Positions 25,567 through 35,863 of a stretch of 37,087 bases of DNA are shown piece by piece. Numbering within the stretch: the stretch's first letter is position 1; each line of letters begins with the position of its first letter. Under the pieces are notes generated by a model. It searched no databases. It was given only the letters and a program-made list of their open reading frames with translations, and was not told the DNA's origin. The stretch is taken from NCBI GenBank assembly GCA_003167275.1, contig PMTT01000888.1, positions 882-37,968 of the forward strand. The letters run 5' to 3'. A program made the translations under genes and the position numbers. This stretch comes from Bryobacterales bacterium. Lineage in GTDB: Bacteria; Acidobacteriota; Terriglobia; Bryobacterales; Bryobacteraceae.

Positions 25567-25695
25567 GCCGCTCTGTGTCAGTTTCGGGAGAGCAACGTTA
25601 GAACAGAATGACACGGTCGAGCGAAAGAAAGTGCCGGAGAGGGGCCGCGCTTCCTTCGCCAGCATCGAGCAACTGTCGTTGTTTGGAGGTGAGCT

Positions 25696-26385
25696 TCACA
25701 TTGGCTGTCCAGCTTGAAGGCGCCGGAATTCAACGATGAGGTCACGAACTCTTCCCGCAGTCAACAGTTCGAGAGGTACCCGTCCGCCGAAGGCATCTTT
25801 AGCCGTTCGGAGCCATTCATGCTGCTGTTCGGGACGAATGTAGTCGTTCAAGAGATCTACGAACTCGGCGACGTCGCCCGCGCGCTTCTCGAGTTGGCTG
25901 AGCCCAAGTCCAGCTTCCCAGTTTTGGATGGTCCGCGGACTCAGCTTAAGGGCCAAGCCAAGCTGCTCTTGCGTCAACCCCAACTGCTGCCGGATAGCCG
26001 CAACGTCAATCACTGGCTTGGTGGATCCCTTGAGCTCCAGGATGTTCGCAACCTGGTCGGCTTCGAAACACAGGTGCGCGTGCTTTTGACGCATTTGGCC
26101 GAGTATCATCCCCCATTTAGCGGCAGTCTCCGGAGCGCGGGCCGCCGAGTACAGGACCAGGACTTCACAGCGGCTCTTAGAAACGGCGCGAAGCACCCCC
26201 TTAAGAGCTTCGGCGGGTTCGCCGCCCGCAAGGTACACCAGGAAACGCCGGTCCAGCGGGGATGGCTTCAAATTCCCAAACTCAACCGCTCTTGGAACAG
26301 CGCCGAGGCGACGGGCAAACCGCACCGCCGCAGCCTTGACCGGCGGCTCTGCCAGAAGAAGAAGGTCGTGCACGGTTGTACCCAT
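25696..26385 (-). CDS. Xre-HTH / DUF2384 (MbcA/ParS-like) antitoxin-type regulator
   Basis: 229 residues from the ATG at 26385, picked because the earlier ATG at 26397 lies within a tataat box. The N-terminal ~120 residues are not recognised (LLLLAEPPVKAAAVRFARRLG, FLVYLAGGEPAEALKGVLRAV). Residues ~125-180 form an Xre HTH: IDVAAIRQQLGLTQEQLGLAL followed by LSPRTIQNWEAG. The C-terminus (HEWLRTAKDAFGGRVPLELLTAGRVRDLIVEF) matches the DUF2384 toxin-binding domain of MbcA/ParS/Xre antitoxins, whose partners are RES toxins. No RES toxin or other small gene sits beside it: downstream is only a 129-bp gap. It may be an orphan or have another role. A palindrome over its promoter suggests self-repression. 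Confidence 0.75.
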   Translation of the reverse strand: MGTTVHDLLLLAEPPVKAAAVRFARRLGAVPRAVEFGNLKPSPLDRRFLVYLAGGEPAEALKGVLRAVSKSRCEVLVLYSAARAPETAAKWGMILGQMRQKHAHLCFEADQVANILELKGSTKPVIDVAAIRQQLGLTQEQLGLALKLSPRTIQNWEAGLGLSQLEKRAGDVAEFVDLLNDYIRPEQQHEWLRTAKDAFGGRVPLELLTAGRVRDLIVEFRRLQAGQPM

Positions 26386-26395
26386 ACCTGAGCCC

Positions 26396-26419
26396 ATTAT
26401 ATCACGCAGAAATGCGTGA
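26396..26419 (-). promoter_or_regulatory. Candidate -10 box and operator of the Xre/DUF2384 gene
   Basis: On the minus strand a perfect tataat (26401-26396) lies 10 bases before the ATG at 26385. Directly upstream is a perfect inverted repeat, tcacgca-4-tgcgtga (26402-26419), in the spacer position. An HTH dimer bound there would block RNA polymerase. Pattern-based, no -35 box is obvious. Confidence 0.5.
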
Positions 26420-26459
26420 GCACGAATAAATGCGGGCCGGCAATGTGGGCGAGCCCGGG

Positions 26460-27947
26460 CTACTTCACCAGCGTCGCCGACTTGACGGCGAAGTCCAGCA
26501 CCCAATTGGGGAAGATGCCGAGGAACAGTGTGCCAATTGCCGGAATCATCAGGGCGGTTCCCAGGCCCAGGGAAAGAGGCTCCACTTCGGAGCTGGCTTT
26601 GCTGGGCTCGTGCATGTACATCATCACCAGGATTCGCAGGTAGTAGTATGCCGCCACCGCGCTAGTAAGCAATCCCAGGACGGTGAGCCACACCAGGTGC
26701 GACTCCAGCGCCGCCTTGAAGATGTAGAACTTGCCAAAGAATCCCCCGGTGAGCGGCACGCCGATCAACGAGAGCATGAAAATCGTGAGCAGGGCCGCGG
26801 TGAGCGGCTGTTTCTGCGCCAGTCCCGCGAAATCGTCCACAGTCTGATACCGCTCACCCTTCCCGGAAAGATGGCTCACCACCGCGAATGCCCCGACGTT
26901 CATGAAGGCGTAGGCGGCCAGGTAAAACATGGCGGCCGAAGTGCCGATTTCCGAGCGCGCCGTGAGCGCCACCATCACGTAGCCGGCATGCGCGATCGAG
27001 CTATAGGCCAACATGCGTTTGACGTTGGATTGCAGAAGCGCCGCGAAATTCCCGATGACCATGGAGAGCAGCGCGGAGATCCCGAACAGCCACGGTTGCC
27101 AGGAGGCCGACATCGGCTCGAAGGCGGTCATGAAGATCCGCAGGAACACGGCGAAGGCCGCGGCCTTAGGACCGGCCGAGAGGAAGGCTGCGACGGGGGT
27201 GGGCGCTCCCTGGTAAACATCCGGCGCCCAGATCTGGAAGGGGGAGGCGGAAACCTTGAAGGCCAGCCCGACGAACATCAGCGCCGCCGCCAGGCCAATG
27301 AAAACGGACGAGGGAACATCCGGCCCCATCAGGATGCCGCGGACCGTGCTCAGATTGATGCTTCCGGTGGCGCCGTAGATGAGGGCTACGCCGTACAGGA
27401 AAAAAGCTGTCGCAAACGAGCCTAGCAGGAAGTACTTTAAGGCGGCCTCATTGGCGCGCTTATCGTCGCGCAGATAGCCGGCCATCACGTAACTGGCGAT
27501 GGAGGAAATCTCGATGCCGATGAACACCATGATCAGGTCGTTCGAAGCCGCCATCAGGCATTGCCCGGCGATGGAGAACAGCAGCAGTGCGTGATACTCG
27601 CTGGTCTCGGCATCTTCGCGCTGGAGGAAACGGTAGGAGGAGAGCACCGTCAGGATGCCGACCACGATCACCAACACCCGGAAAAAGGTGGCGAAACCAT
27701 CCACCATCAACATGCCGCCGAAGGCCGGGCAGGACTGCGGGACCGAGCAGCCTCCCTCGGTGTACGCATACACCGAGCCACCCAGCGCGCCGACGAGGGC
27801 CAGCAGGCTCAAGTGGCCGAAAGCGTAGGACGAGCGCCGCTGCAGGATGGGGTCCATCACCATCAGGAAAGTGCCCATGATGGTCAGGATGATCTCGGGC
27901 AGGAAGCGGATGAGGTCGGGCGTGCTCACGAAGGAATTAACGAGCAT
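26460..27947 (-). CDS. nuoN: NADH-quinone oxidoreductase subunit N
   Basis: 495 residues from the ATG at 27947, which overlaps the end of nuoM by 11 bases. It is an antiporter-like complex I membrane subunit with about 14 hydrophobic segments. Family blocks are clear: IGIEISSIASYVMAGY, EAALKYFLLGSFATAFFLYG, GLAFKVSASPFQIWAPDVYQGAP (with the key lysine), LQSNVKRMLAYSSIAHAGY and SLIGVPLTGGFFGKFYIF. It forms part of the inner-membrane proton-pumping arm. It is the last gene of the operon; no strong terminator is seen after it. Confidence 0.95.
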   Translation of the reverse strand: MLVNSFVSTPDLIRFLPEIILTIMGTFLMVMDPILQRRSSYAFGHLSLLALVGALGGSVYAYTEGGCSVPQSCPAFGGMLMVDGFATFFRVLVIVVGILTVLSSYRFLQREDAETSEYHALLLFSIAGQCLMAASNDLIMVFIGIEISSIASYVMAGYLRDDKRANEAALKYFLLGSFATAFFLYGVALIYGATGSINLSTVRGILMGPDVPSSVFIGLAAALMFVGLAFKVSASPFQIWAPDVYQGAPTPVAAFLSAGPKAAAFAVFLRIFMTAFEPMSASWQPWLFGISALLSMVIGNFAALLQSNVKRMLAYSSIAHAGYVMVALTARSEIGTSAAMFYLAAYAFMNVGAFAVVSHLSGKGERYQTVDDFAGLAQKQPLTAALLTIFMLSLIGVPLTGGFFGKFYIFKAALESHLVWLTVLGLLTSAVAAYYYLRILVMMYMHEPSKASSEVEPLSLGLGTALMIPAIGTLFLGIFPNWVLDFAVKSATLVK

Positions 27948-29546
27948 TGGCGGCCTCCGCAAGCACGGAAAGGTGGGGCGGACGCCCTCGTCCGCGCGCG
28001 ACCCCCTGGTCGTGCTCTTCTTGGCCGACGGGCGGCGCTGCTTGCACGCGGGTGGTGACGTTGATCTTGCTCTGCTCCAGCACGAGCGCGCTCACCTTGC
28101 TGACCGGCGGCAGGAAGCTTTGGGAGTACACGCCCATCCACACCATCATGGCGATCAGCGGAATCACGGCCGCCCATTCGCGCGGGTTGAGGTCGGGAAT
28201 GTGCGACCGGACCTCGTGGCCGGCCTCACCGTAGAACACGCGCTGGTACATCCACAGCATGTAGCAGGCTGAAAGAATCACGCCGATGGACGCGTAGATG
28301 GTCCACTGGTAATGCTCCATCGCCGTGCCCTGAAGCACCAGGAATTCGCCCACGAAGTTGTTCAGGAGGGGCAGGCCGATGCTCGCCAGGGTGGTGATGA
28401 GGAAGGCGGTGGAGAGCCACGGGGCCACCGTAGCGACTCCGCCGAAATCGTCGATGGCCAGTGAATGGCGCCGCTCATACAGCAATCCGACGATCGCGAA
28501 GAGCGCGCCGGTCGAGATGCCATGGTTGAGCATCTGGTAGACCGCTCCATCCAGACCCATCTGGCTGAACGAGAAAATCCCCAGGACGACAAAGCCGAGG
28601 TGGCTGACCGAAGAATACGCCACCAGTTTCTTCATATTGGGCTGCACCATCGCCACCAGCGCGCCATAGATGATCCCGATGATCGCCAGCACGGCGATCC
28701 AGGGGGCGCAACTGTGGGCGGCCCGGGGGAATAGCGGCAGGCAGAAATGATAGATTCCGTAGGTGCCCATCTTCAGCATCACGGAGGCCAGCATGATGGA
28801 GCCGGCGGTGGGCGCTTCCACGTGCGCATCGGGCAGCCAGGTATGCAGCGGGAAGAGCGGGACCTTGATGGCGAACGCCACGAAGAATGCCAGGAAGAGC
28901 AGCATCTGCTCGCCCGAAGTGAACGACAGATCGCCGCGGGAGAGCATGTCCAGGATCTTGGGGTAGCTGAATGTGTGGGCCTGATTGTAGAGGTAGATAA
29001 TTGCCGTCAGCATCAGCACCGAACCGGCCATGGTGTACAGGAAGAACTTGACGGCGGCGTAGATCCGGCGGTCGTGGCCCCAGATGCCGATCAGGAAATA
29101 CATGGGTACCAGGGAGACTTCCCAAAACACGTAAAACAGGAACAGGTCCTGCGCCAGAAACACGCCGATCAAACCGAACTCGAGCAGCAGCAGGAAGGCG
29201 TAGAACTCTTTCGCGCGGTTCTGGATCGAGCGCCAGGAGACCAGCACGCAAAGCGGGGTCAGGAAGGCGGTGAGCACGATCAGCCACAAACTGACGCCGT
29301 TCACGGAAGTTGCGAAGTGGATATCAGGTGATGTGATCCAGGGGATGTCGATGGAGAACTGCTCGCCGCCTTGTCCCCGGTCGAACTGCGCCACCAGCAT
29401 CAGCGCATCCAAAAAGGCCAGCAGAGACATCGTCAACGCCAGTGCCCGGCTGTTCTCGGGCCGCCGCCTTGGGACGCAAAGCGCGGCAAGAAAGCCGATC
29501 AACGGCACGACTAGGACGGAAAGCATCCGGACTGAGGTAGCCGAGT

Positions 29547-29550
<4 letters not shown>
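27937..29550 (-). CDS. nuoM: NADH-quinone oxidoreductase subunit M
   Basis: 537 residues. Antiporter-like proton-pumping subunit with ~14 membrane segments; motifs include LLEFGLIGVFLAQDLFLFYVFWEVSLVPMYFLIG (membrane Glu), AFAIKVPLFPLHTWLPDAHVEAP (essential Lys and the discontinuous helix), VQPNMKKLVAYSSVSHLGFV and ASIGLPLLNNFVGEF. The ATG overlaps the nuoL stop as ATGA. The last ~30 residues (from about VQAAPPVGQEEHDQ to the end) are polar and unlike the family; they are coded by a copy of the dispersed hairpin repeat (27973-27995), so the native C-terminus seems to have been replaced or extended. The core should be functional. Confidence 0.95.
27973..27995. repeat. Dispersed hairpin repeat within the 3' end of nuoM
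   Basis: gtgggg lead-in and a perfect 7-bp stem gcggacg/cgtccgc with a 4-base loop (27978-27995). In plus orientation it has the same layout as the copies at 797 and 873. It is translated on the minus strand as part of the nuoM tail. Confidence 0.6.
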
Positions 29551-31394
<1,844 letters not shown>

Positions 31395-31403
31395 CAGGTT
31401 TTC

Positions 31404-31712
31404 TTAGTTCTTCATCGAATCGATTTCATCGATATTCAAAGTCGCCCGGTTCTTGAAAACCGTCAGGATAATCGCCAACCCCACGGCCGCTTCGGCCGCC
31501 GCGACCACCATGACGAAGAACGCCAGCAGGTGCCCGTCGACCTTCTGGAGCTTGTACGAAAACGTGATAAAGCTCAGGTTCACGGCGTTCAGCATCAGCT
31601 CGATGGACATGAACACCGTGATGATATTGCGCCGGAACAGGAAGCCGGCCACGCCCAGGGCGAACAGGATCGCGCTCAGCGTCAAAAACCACGAAATAGG
31701 AATCTCGGACAT
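31404..31712 (-). CDS. nuoK: NADH-quinone oxidoreductase subunit K
   Basis: 102 residues, the normal size, with three membrane helices. The two conserved membrane glutamates sit in MSIELMLNAVNLSFITF and VMVVAAAEAAVGLAI. NuoK carries protons at the base of the membrane arm (MrpC-like). The ATG is one base after the nuoJ stop, with gatgga/gagat sequence from the end of nuoJ serving as ribosome site. Confidence 0.96.
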   Translation of the reverse strand: MSEIPISWFLTLSAILFALGVAGFLFRRNIITVFMSIELMLNAVNLSFITFSYKLQKVDGHLLAFFVMVVAAAEAAVGLAIILTVFKNRATLNIDEIDSMKN

Positions 31713-31713
31713 C

Positions 31714-32247
31714 TCAATCCATCTCCTTTCGTGCCAGAACGATTGCGCCTAAGATTGCGATCAGGATGAGGACGGAGGTTACCTCAAAGGGAAGAAGATA
31801 GGTGGTAAACAGCGCCATGCCGACCTGGTGCGCCGAGCCCCCTGATTCCGCGACCTTTCCAGGAAGCGCAGGCAGGCTGAATCCGCCGAAGTGTACCGTG
31901 GTGTTGGCCGGAAACCAGCCCTGCAAATACCAGGACATCACGATCAGCAGCCCGGCCAGCAGCGGCACACCCAGAAACAGCGCCATGGTCGACTGCCCCT
32001 TCTTGGTCTCTGCCCCCGCATTCAACAGCATGATCACGAATACGAACAGCACCATGATGGCGCCGGCGTAGACGATCACCTGCGCGGCCGCGATGAATTC
32101 CGCGCCCAACAGAAGATACAGGACTGCCAGCGAGCCCATAACGCCGACCAGCGAGATCGCGCTCGAGATCGGATGCGTCTGCACCACCACGTTGATGGCG
32201 CAGACTACCGCGATAATCGCGAAGATCAGAAAGAGAATGACATCCAT
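31714..32247 (-). CDS. nuoJ: NADH-quinone oxidoreductase subunit J
   Basis: 177 residues from the ATG at 32247 (MDVILFLIFAIIAVVCAINVV); the open frame upstream to 32388 is inside nuoH and not coding. Five hydrophobic segments; the conserved helix 3 motif YLLLGAEFIAAAQVIVYAGAIMVLFVFVIMLL with the pi-bulge Tyr/Gly region is clear. The C-terminal half has the usual variable loop (QGWFPANTTVHFGGFSLPALPGKV) and the final helix (YLLPFEVTSVLILIAILGAIVLA). It starts 14 bp after nuoH, leaving no space for nuoI, which in most operons lies here. Confidence 0.95.
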   Translation of the reverse strand: MDVILFLIFAIIAVVCAINVVVQTHPISSAISLVGVMGSLAVLYLLLGAEFIAAAQVIVYAGAIMVLFVFVIMLLNAGAETKKGQSTMALFLGVPLLAGLLIVMSWYLQGWFPANTTVHFGGFSLPALPGKVAESGGSAHQVGMALFTTYLLPFEVTSVLILIAILGAIVLARKEMD

Positions 32248-32261
32248 TTCAGGCAGCCATC

Positions 32262-33446
32262 TTAGGAAAACCAGGCGACCAGAAAACCGGTCACCAGCAG
32301 ATTCAAAATCGCGACCGGGAAGAGAAACTTCCAGGTGAAGCCCATCAGTTGGTCGTAACGGAATCGCGGCAGCGTGCCGCGAACCCACATGAACGTGAAC
32401 AGAATCGCGCCCGTCTTGGCGCAGAACCAGAACAACGGAATCAGCCAGATTTGCGTAATGGGCAGAACGAAGACCACCGCAATGAGCAGGAAGATGATCC
32501 CGAAGACCGGCAGCGTCTTCTTATCGCGCCGGCGCGCAGCATGCATCCCGTGATACAGCGCCACCACACCCGCGAACGCGAAGATCACGGCCGGCACAAA
32601 GCTCGATCCATACTTTTCCGGCCACGGCGCCATCCAGCCGCCTAGAAACAGCAGCGTCGCCATGGAGCTCACCGTGATCATGTTGGCGTACTCGGCCATG
32701 AAGAATGAGGCGAATTTCATGCTGCTGTACTCGGTGTGAAAACCGGCCACCAGCTCGTTTTCAGCCTCGGGCAAGTCAAACGGCACGCGGTTGGTCTCCG
32801 CGAATGCGGCAATCAGGAAAATGATGAAGCTGAAAATCTGCGGAAACGGTCCGTGCAGCAGGTTCCAGCTCAAAATGCTGCCTTCCTGCCGCATCACCAG
32901 GTCGTGCAGGCTCAAGGTGTTGGAGATCAGCAGCGGCGCGGCGATCGCCAGCGACATCGGCAATTCGTAGCTGATCATCTGCGCCGAGCTGCGCAGCCCG
33001 CCGATGAGCGCGTACTTGTTGTTCGAAGACCATCCCGCGAGGGCAATCCCATACACCCCTAGCGACGACACGGCCAGCACGAACAGCACCCCGATATTGA
33101 GGTCCGTGAGCTGCATCAAGGTCTGGTGGCCGAACACCGTGATCTCGGGCCCGAACGGAATCACCGAAATCGAAAGCAGCGCCATGGTGATCGCCAGGAA
33201 CGGCGCCGCCAGGTAGAGCGCCTTATTGACGTACGGCGGCACCAGGTCTTCCTTAGTGAGAAGCTTGATCACGTCCGCCAGCGGCTGCAGCAGGCCGTGC
33301 GGACCCACGCGATACGGCCCCGGCCGCACCTGGATGTGCGCGATCACTTTGCGCTCCACCCATTGGAGGTACGCCAAGGTGGTCATGAGCACGGCAAAGA
33401 CTACCAGGATCTTGATCAGGCTGATGACAACGAATGTTAGGTCCAT
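32262..33446 (-). CDS. nuoH: NADH-quinone oxidoreductase subunit H
   Basis: 394 residues with eight or more membrane segments. NuoH joins the membrane arm to the peripheral arm and forms the quinone chamber. Conserved pieces: YLQWVERKVIAHIQVRPGPYRVGPHGLLQPLADVIKLLTKED, AGWSSNNKYALIGGLRSSAQMISYELPM, FDLPEAENELVAGFHTEYSSMKFASFFMAEYANM and MWVRGTLPRFRYDQLM. All acidic loop residues of the family (ERK, EAENELV, EY) appear present. The ATG overlaps the nuoG stop by one base (taatg). Confidence 0.96.
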   Translation of the reverse strand: MDLTFVVISLIKILVVFAVLMTTLAYLQWVERKVIAHIQVRPGPYRVGPHGLLQPLADVIKLLTKEDLVPPYVNKALYLAAPFLAITMALLSISVIPFGPEITVFGHQTLMQLTDLNIGVLFVLAVSSLGVYGIALAGWSSNNKYALIGGLRSSAQMISYELPMSLAIAAPLLISNTLSLHDLVMRQEGSILSWNLLHGPFPQIFSFIIFLIAAFAETNRVPFDLPEAENELVAGFHTEYSSMKFASFFMAEYANMITVSSMATLLFLGGWMAPWPEKYGSSFVPAVIFAFAGVVALYHGMHAARRRDKKTLPVFGIIFLLIAVVFVLPITQIWLIPLFWFCAKTGAILFTFMWVRGTLPRFRYDQLMGFTWKFLFPVAILNLLVTGFLVAWFS

Positions 33447-35611
33447 TAGCGGCTCGCGCGACTCTCCAGCACCGAGTTCAGAACCTTAGAATAGCGCCCG
33501 AGCGTCCCGGACGCGAATAAACCGTTGTGATCCGAATGCACCAGGTCCGGGCGGCCTTCCACGGGAATTCGCCCGTTGACCGGCACGGTTTGCGCGGCGC
33601 CTCCGGTGGAAATCACCGGCAGGGGAACGTCGTAGCCGCGAACCTTCTTGCGAATCTCCTCGAAAACCACGTCGGGCACCCAGGGCCCCAGGGTCGCGGC
33701 AACGCCCATTTCGCGCGCGATGAAACCCATAATTTCGAGATCCGGCTTGGCGCCCATGGTGTTCACGGCGCGCTTCATGCGCTGCACTTCGCCCGTGACG
33801 TTGGTAATGGTCCCATTCTTCTCGTATGCGCAAGCCGCCGGAAGCACCACGTCAGCTAGCCGCGCAGTTTCCGTGAGGAACATGTCCTGGACCACCAGGA
33901 ACCCGCACTTCTTCTCGCCGGCCCCCTTGTAGGGATTCGACCCCACCACCCAGAGCACGCCTAGATCGGCGCTGACCATCTCTCCGGCGTGCATGCCGGG
34001 TTGACCCGACGGCCTGTAGCCTGGCAGCAGTTCCGGCGCCAGGCCCATATCGACTGCGCCTCGCGAGTTCGAATAATCCACCAGACAAATGTACTTCACC
34101 GCGATGCCGAGCGATTCGCCGAAATCCACCAGCCTGCGGATGTCGTCGCCTTTGAAGGAGTCGTCGAACACCATCACCAGTTCCGCTTCGGCTTGCAACT
34201 TCTCGCGGAGGGATCCGAGTGCCGCGAAGTAGTCCGCCGGGACCGCAGTCACGCTGTGCGGATGGACGAATCCCGAGGGGTTGCCGAGCGCCAGGTCCTC
34301 CGCGGCGACGAGTTGCCAGCCACCGACGGGGCCGCCCACGCGAATACTTGCGACCGAGTACTTGTCCTCGCGCACCGGTCCCGGCGTCACCGCGTACACA
34401 TGGGCCTGGTGATGCCGGTAATTCGCCCGAACCTGGAAGGAGAGCAGCGGATGCTCCAGGGCCAGATCGGCCCCAAGCACCAGCACCGCCTTACTTTCGT
34501 ACAGGTCTGCGACCGTGGCCAACTTGCCGGCCTTGCCGCTCAAGGCATCCAGCAGCGCTACAACATCGCCGGTGCGGTGGTGGTCGATGTGGTTGGTGCG
34601 CAACACCTCGCGCGCAAACTTCTGCAGATAGAAATTCTCTTCGTTGGTGGTGTGGTTGGAGCCGATCACGCCGAAGCTTCCGCCATCCGCCAGGGTCTGG
34701 TTGAACTTCTTCGCGACGGTGTCAAGCGCCTGAGCCCAGGAGACTTCTTCGAGCTTGCCGTTGACGCGCACCAGCGGGGCCTGCAACCGTTCCGCATGAT
34801 CGTAAAAATCGAATCCGTAGCGGCCCTTGATGCACAGGAACTCGCCGTTCACGCCCGAATGATCGCGGTTGTTGCCGCGGATGATGCGGTCGTTGCGCGT
34901 CCCGAGCGTGGTCTTACAGCCGTCGGCGCAGTGCGTGCAGATGGTGCCGACGTGGGTCATCTCCCACGGCCGCGTTTGATAGCGGTAGATCCCGCTGGTC
35001 AGCGCCCCTACCGGGCAGATGTCGATGCAGGCGCCGCACTCGTCGCATTCCAGGTGGTCGCCCTGGTTCGGCCCGATCTCCGATAGCACTCCGCGGTTGA
35101 TCACGCCCAGCGCGCCCACGCCCAGCCCCTCATTGCAGATGCGCACGCAGCGGAAGCAGAGGATGCAGCGCGGCGCATCGAAGAACACCACCGGGGAGAA
35201 CTGCTTCTCCGGCGTGTGGACCTTCTCTTCGGTGTAGCGGCTTTCCCCGGCGCCGTAGCGGAACACCATGTCCTGCAGTTCGCACTCGCCGCCCTTGTCG
35301 CACACCGGGCAATCCAACGGGTGGTTGGTGAGCAGCAGTTCGAGCATGGATTTGCGCGCCTGCGCCACCTGTGGAGTCTCGGTGCGAACCACCATGCCCT
35401 CGGCGACAGGGAGCGTGCAAGCCGTCATCAGCTTGGGCATCTTCTCCACTTCCACCAGGCACATGCGGCAGGCCGCCTGCAGGGTCAAGCCTTCGTAATA
35501 GCAGAACGCCGGGATCTCGGTGCCCATCGTTTTGGCGGCATCGATCACCAGGGTTCCCGGCGGAGCCTGCACCTGCCGGCCGTCGATCGTGAGTTTTATG
35601 AGATCAGCCAT
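33446..35611 (-). CDS. nuoG: NADH-quinone oxidoreductase subunit G
   Basis: 721 residues, shorter than E. coli NuoG (about 900). N-terminal [2Fe-2S] ligands Cys37, Cys48, Cys51 and Cys65; then HPLDCPVCDKGGECELQ (His/Cys-ligated [4Fe-4S]); then CILCFRCVRIC and CDECGACIDICPVG for the next cluster(s). A further motif CTHCADGC followed after 27 residues by Cys in FLCIKGRYG fits the CxxCxxxCx27C pattern of the extra cluster N7 found in some bacteria. The remaining ~480 residues are a molybdopterin-oxidoreductase-like domain that in complex I binds no molybdenum. It passes electrons in the peripheral arm. A 252-bp gap with a repeat element separates it from nuoF. Confidence 0.95.
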   Translation of the reverse strand: MADLIKLTIDGRQVQAPPGTLVIDAAKTMGTEIPAFCYYEGLTLQAACRMCLVEVEKMPKLMTACTLPVAEGMVVRTETPQVAQARKSMLELLLTNHPLDCPVCDKGGECELQDMVFRYGAGESRYTEEKVHTPEKQFSPVVFFDAPRCILCFRCVRICNEGLGVGALGVINRGVLSEIGPNQGDHLECDECGACIDICPVGALTSGIYRYQTRPWEMTHVGTICTHCADGCKTTLGTRNDRIIRGNNRDHSGVNGEFLCIKGRYGFDFYDHAERLQAPLVRVNGKLEEVSWAQALDTVAKKFNQTLADGGSFGVIGSNHTTNEENFYLQKFAREVLRTNHIDHHRTGDVVALLDALSGKAGKLATVADLYESKAVLVLGADLALEHPLLSFQVRANYRHHQAHVYAVTPGPVREDKYSVASIRVGGPVGGWQLVAAEDLALGNPSGFVHPHSVTAVPADYFAALGSLREKLQAEAELVMVFDDSFKGDDIRRLVDFGESLGIAVKYICLVDYSNSRGAVDMGLAPELLPGYRPSGQPGMHAGEMVSADLGVLWVVGSNPYKGAGEKKCGFLVVQDMFLTETARLADVVLPAACAYEKNGTITNVTGEVQRMKRAVNTMGAKPDLEIMGFIAREMGVAATLGPWVPDVVFEEIRKKVRGYDVPLPVISTGGAAQTVPVNGRIPVEGRPDLVHSDHNGLFASGTLGRYSKVLNSVLESRASR

Positions 35612-35660
35612 GTAGACCGGCGCCTCTTGCTAAACCAAAGTACCTGCATCCCCGGGCATT

Positions 35661-35859
35661 CATTTCAACGCCGAGGCGCCAAGACGCAGAGGAGAAAACG
35701 GGACCTCGGCGAACTCTGCCATCTCTGCGCCCTAACCCCGGCTCGGAACCACGGCTGTTGCTGAATCCTACTTCCATATGGGCCGCAGAGGAAGCCGAGA
35801 GCGCAGAGCAAAGCAAGACTCTCTCTTCTCCGCGTCTCTGCGCCTCGGCGGTGAAAATG
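35661..35859. repeat. Inverted-repeat element between nuoF and nuoG
   Basis: Left arm (35661-35700, catttcaacgccgaggcgcc...) and right arm (35817-35859) are imperfect inverted copies of about 40 bp; the shared core is ccgaggcgc...gacgc...gagaa. A third partial copy (gccgcagaggaagccgag) lies between. This cgcagagacgc-type sequence is, as I recall, a widespread intergenic repeat in environmental bacteria. The gap carries no gene and interrupts an otherwise tightly packed operon. Confidence 0.7.
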
Positions 35860-35863
35860 TTCT

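Noticed and set aside
26430-27425. 331-codon open frame on the plus strand
   Set aside because: Antisense to nuoN and rich in Arg, His, Gly and Gln without any recognisable feature.
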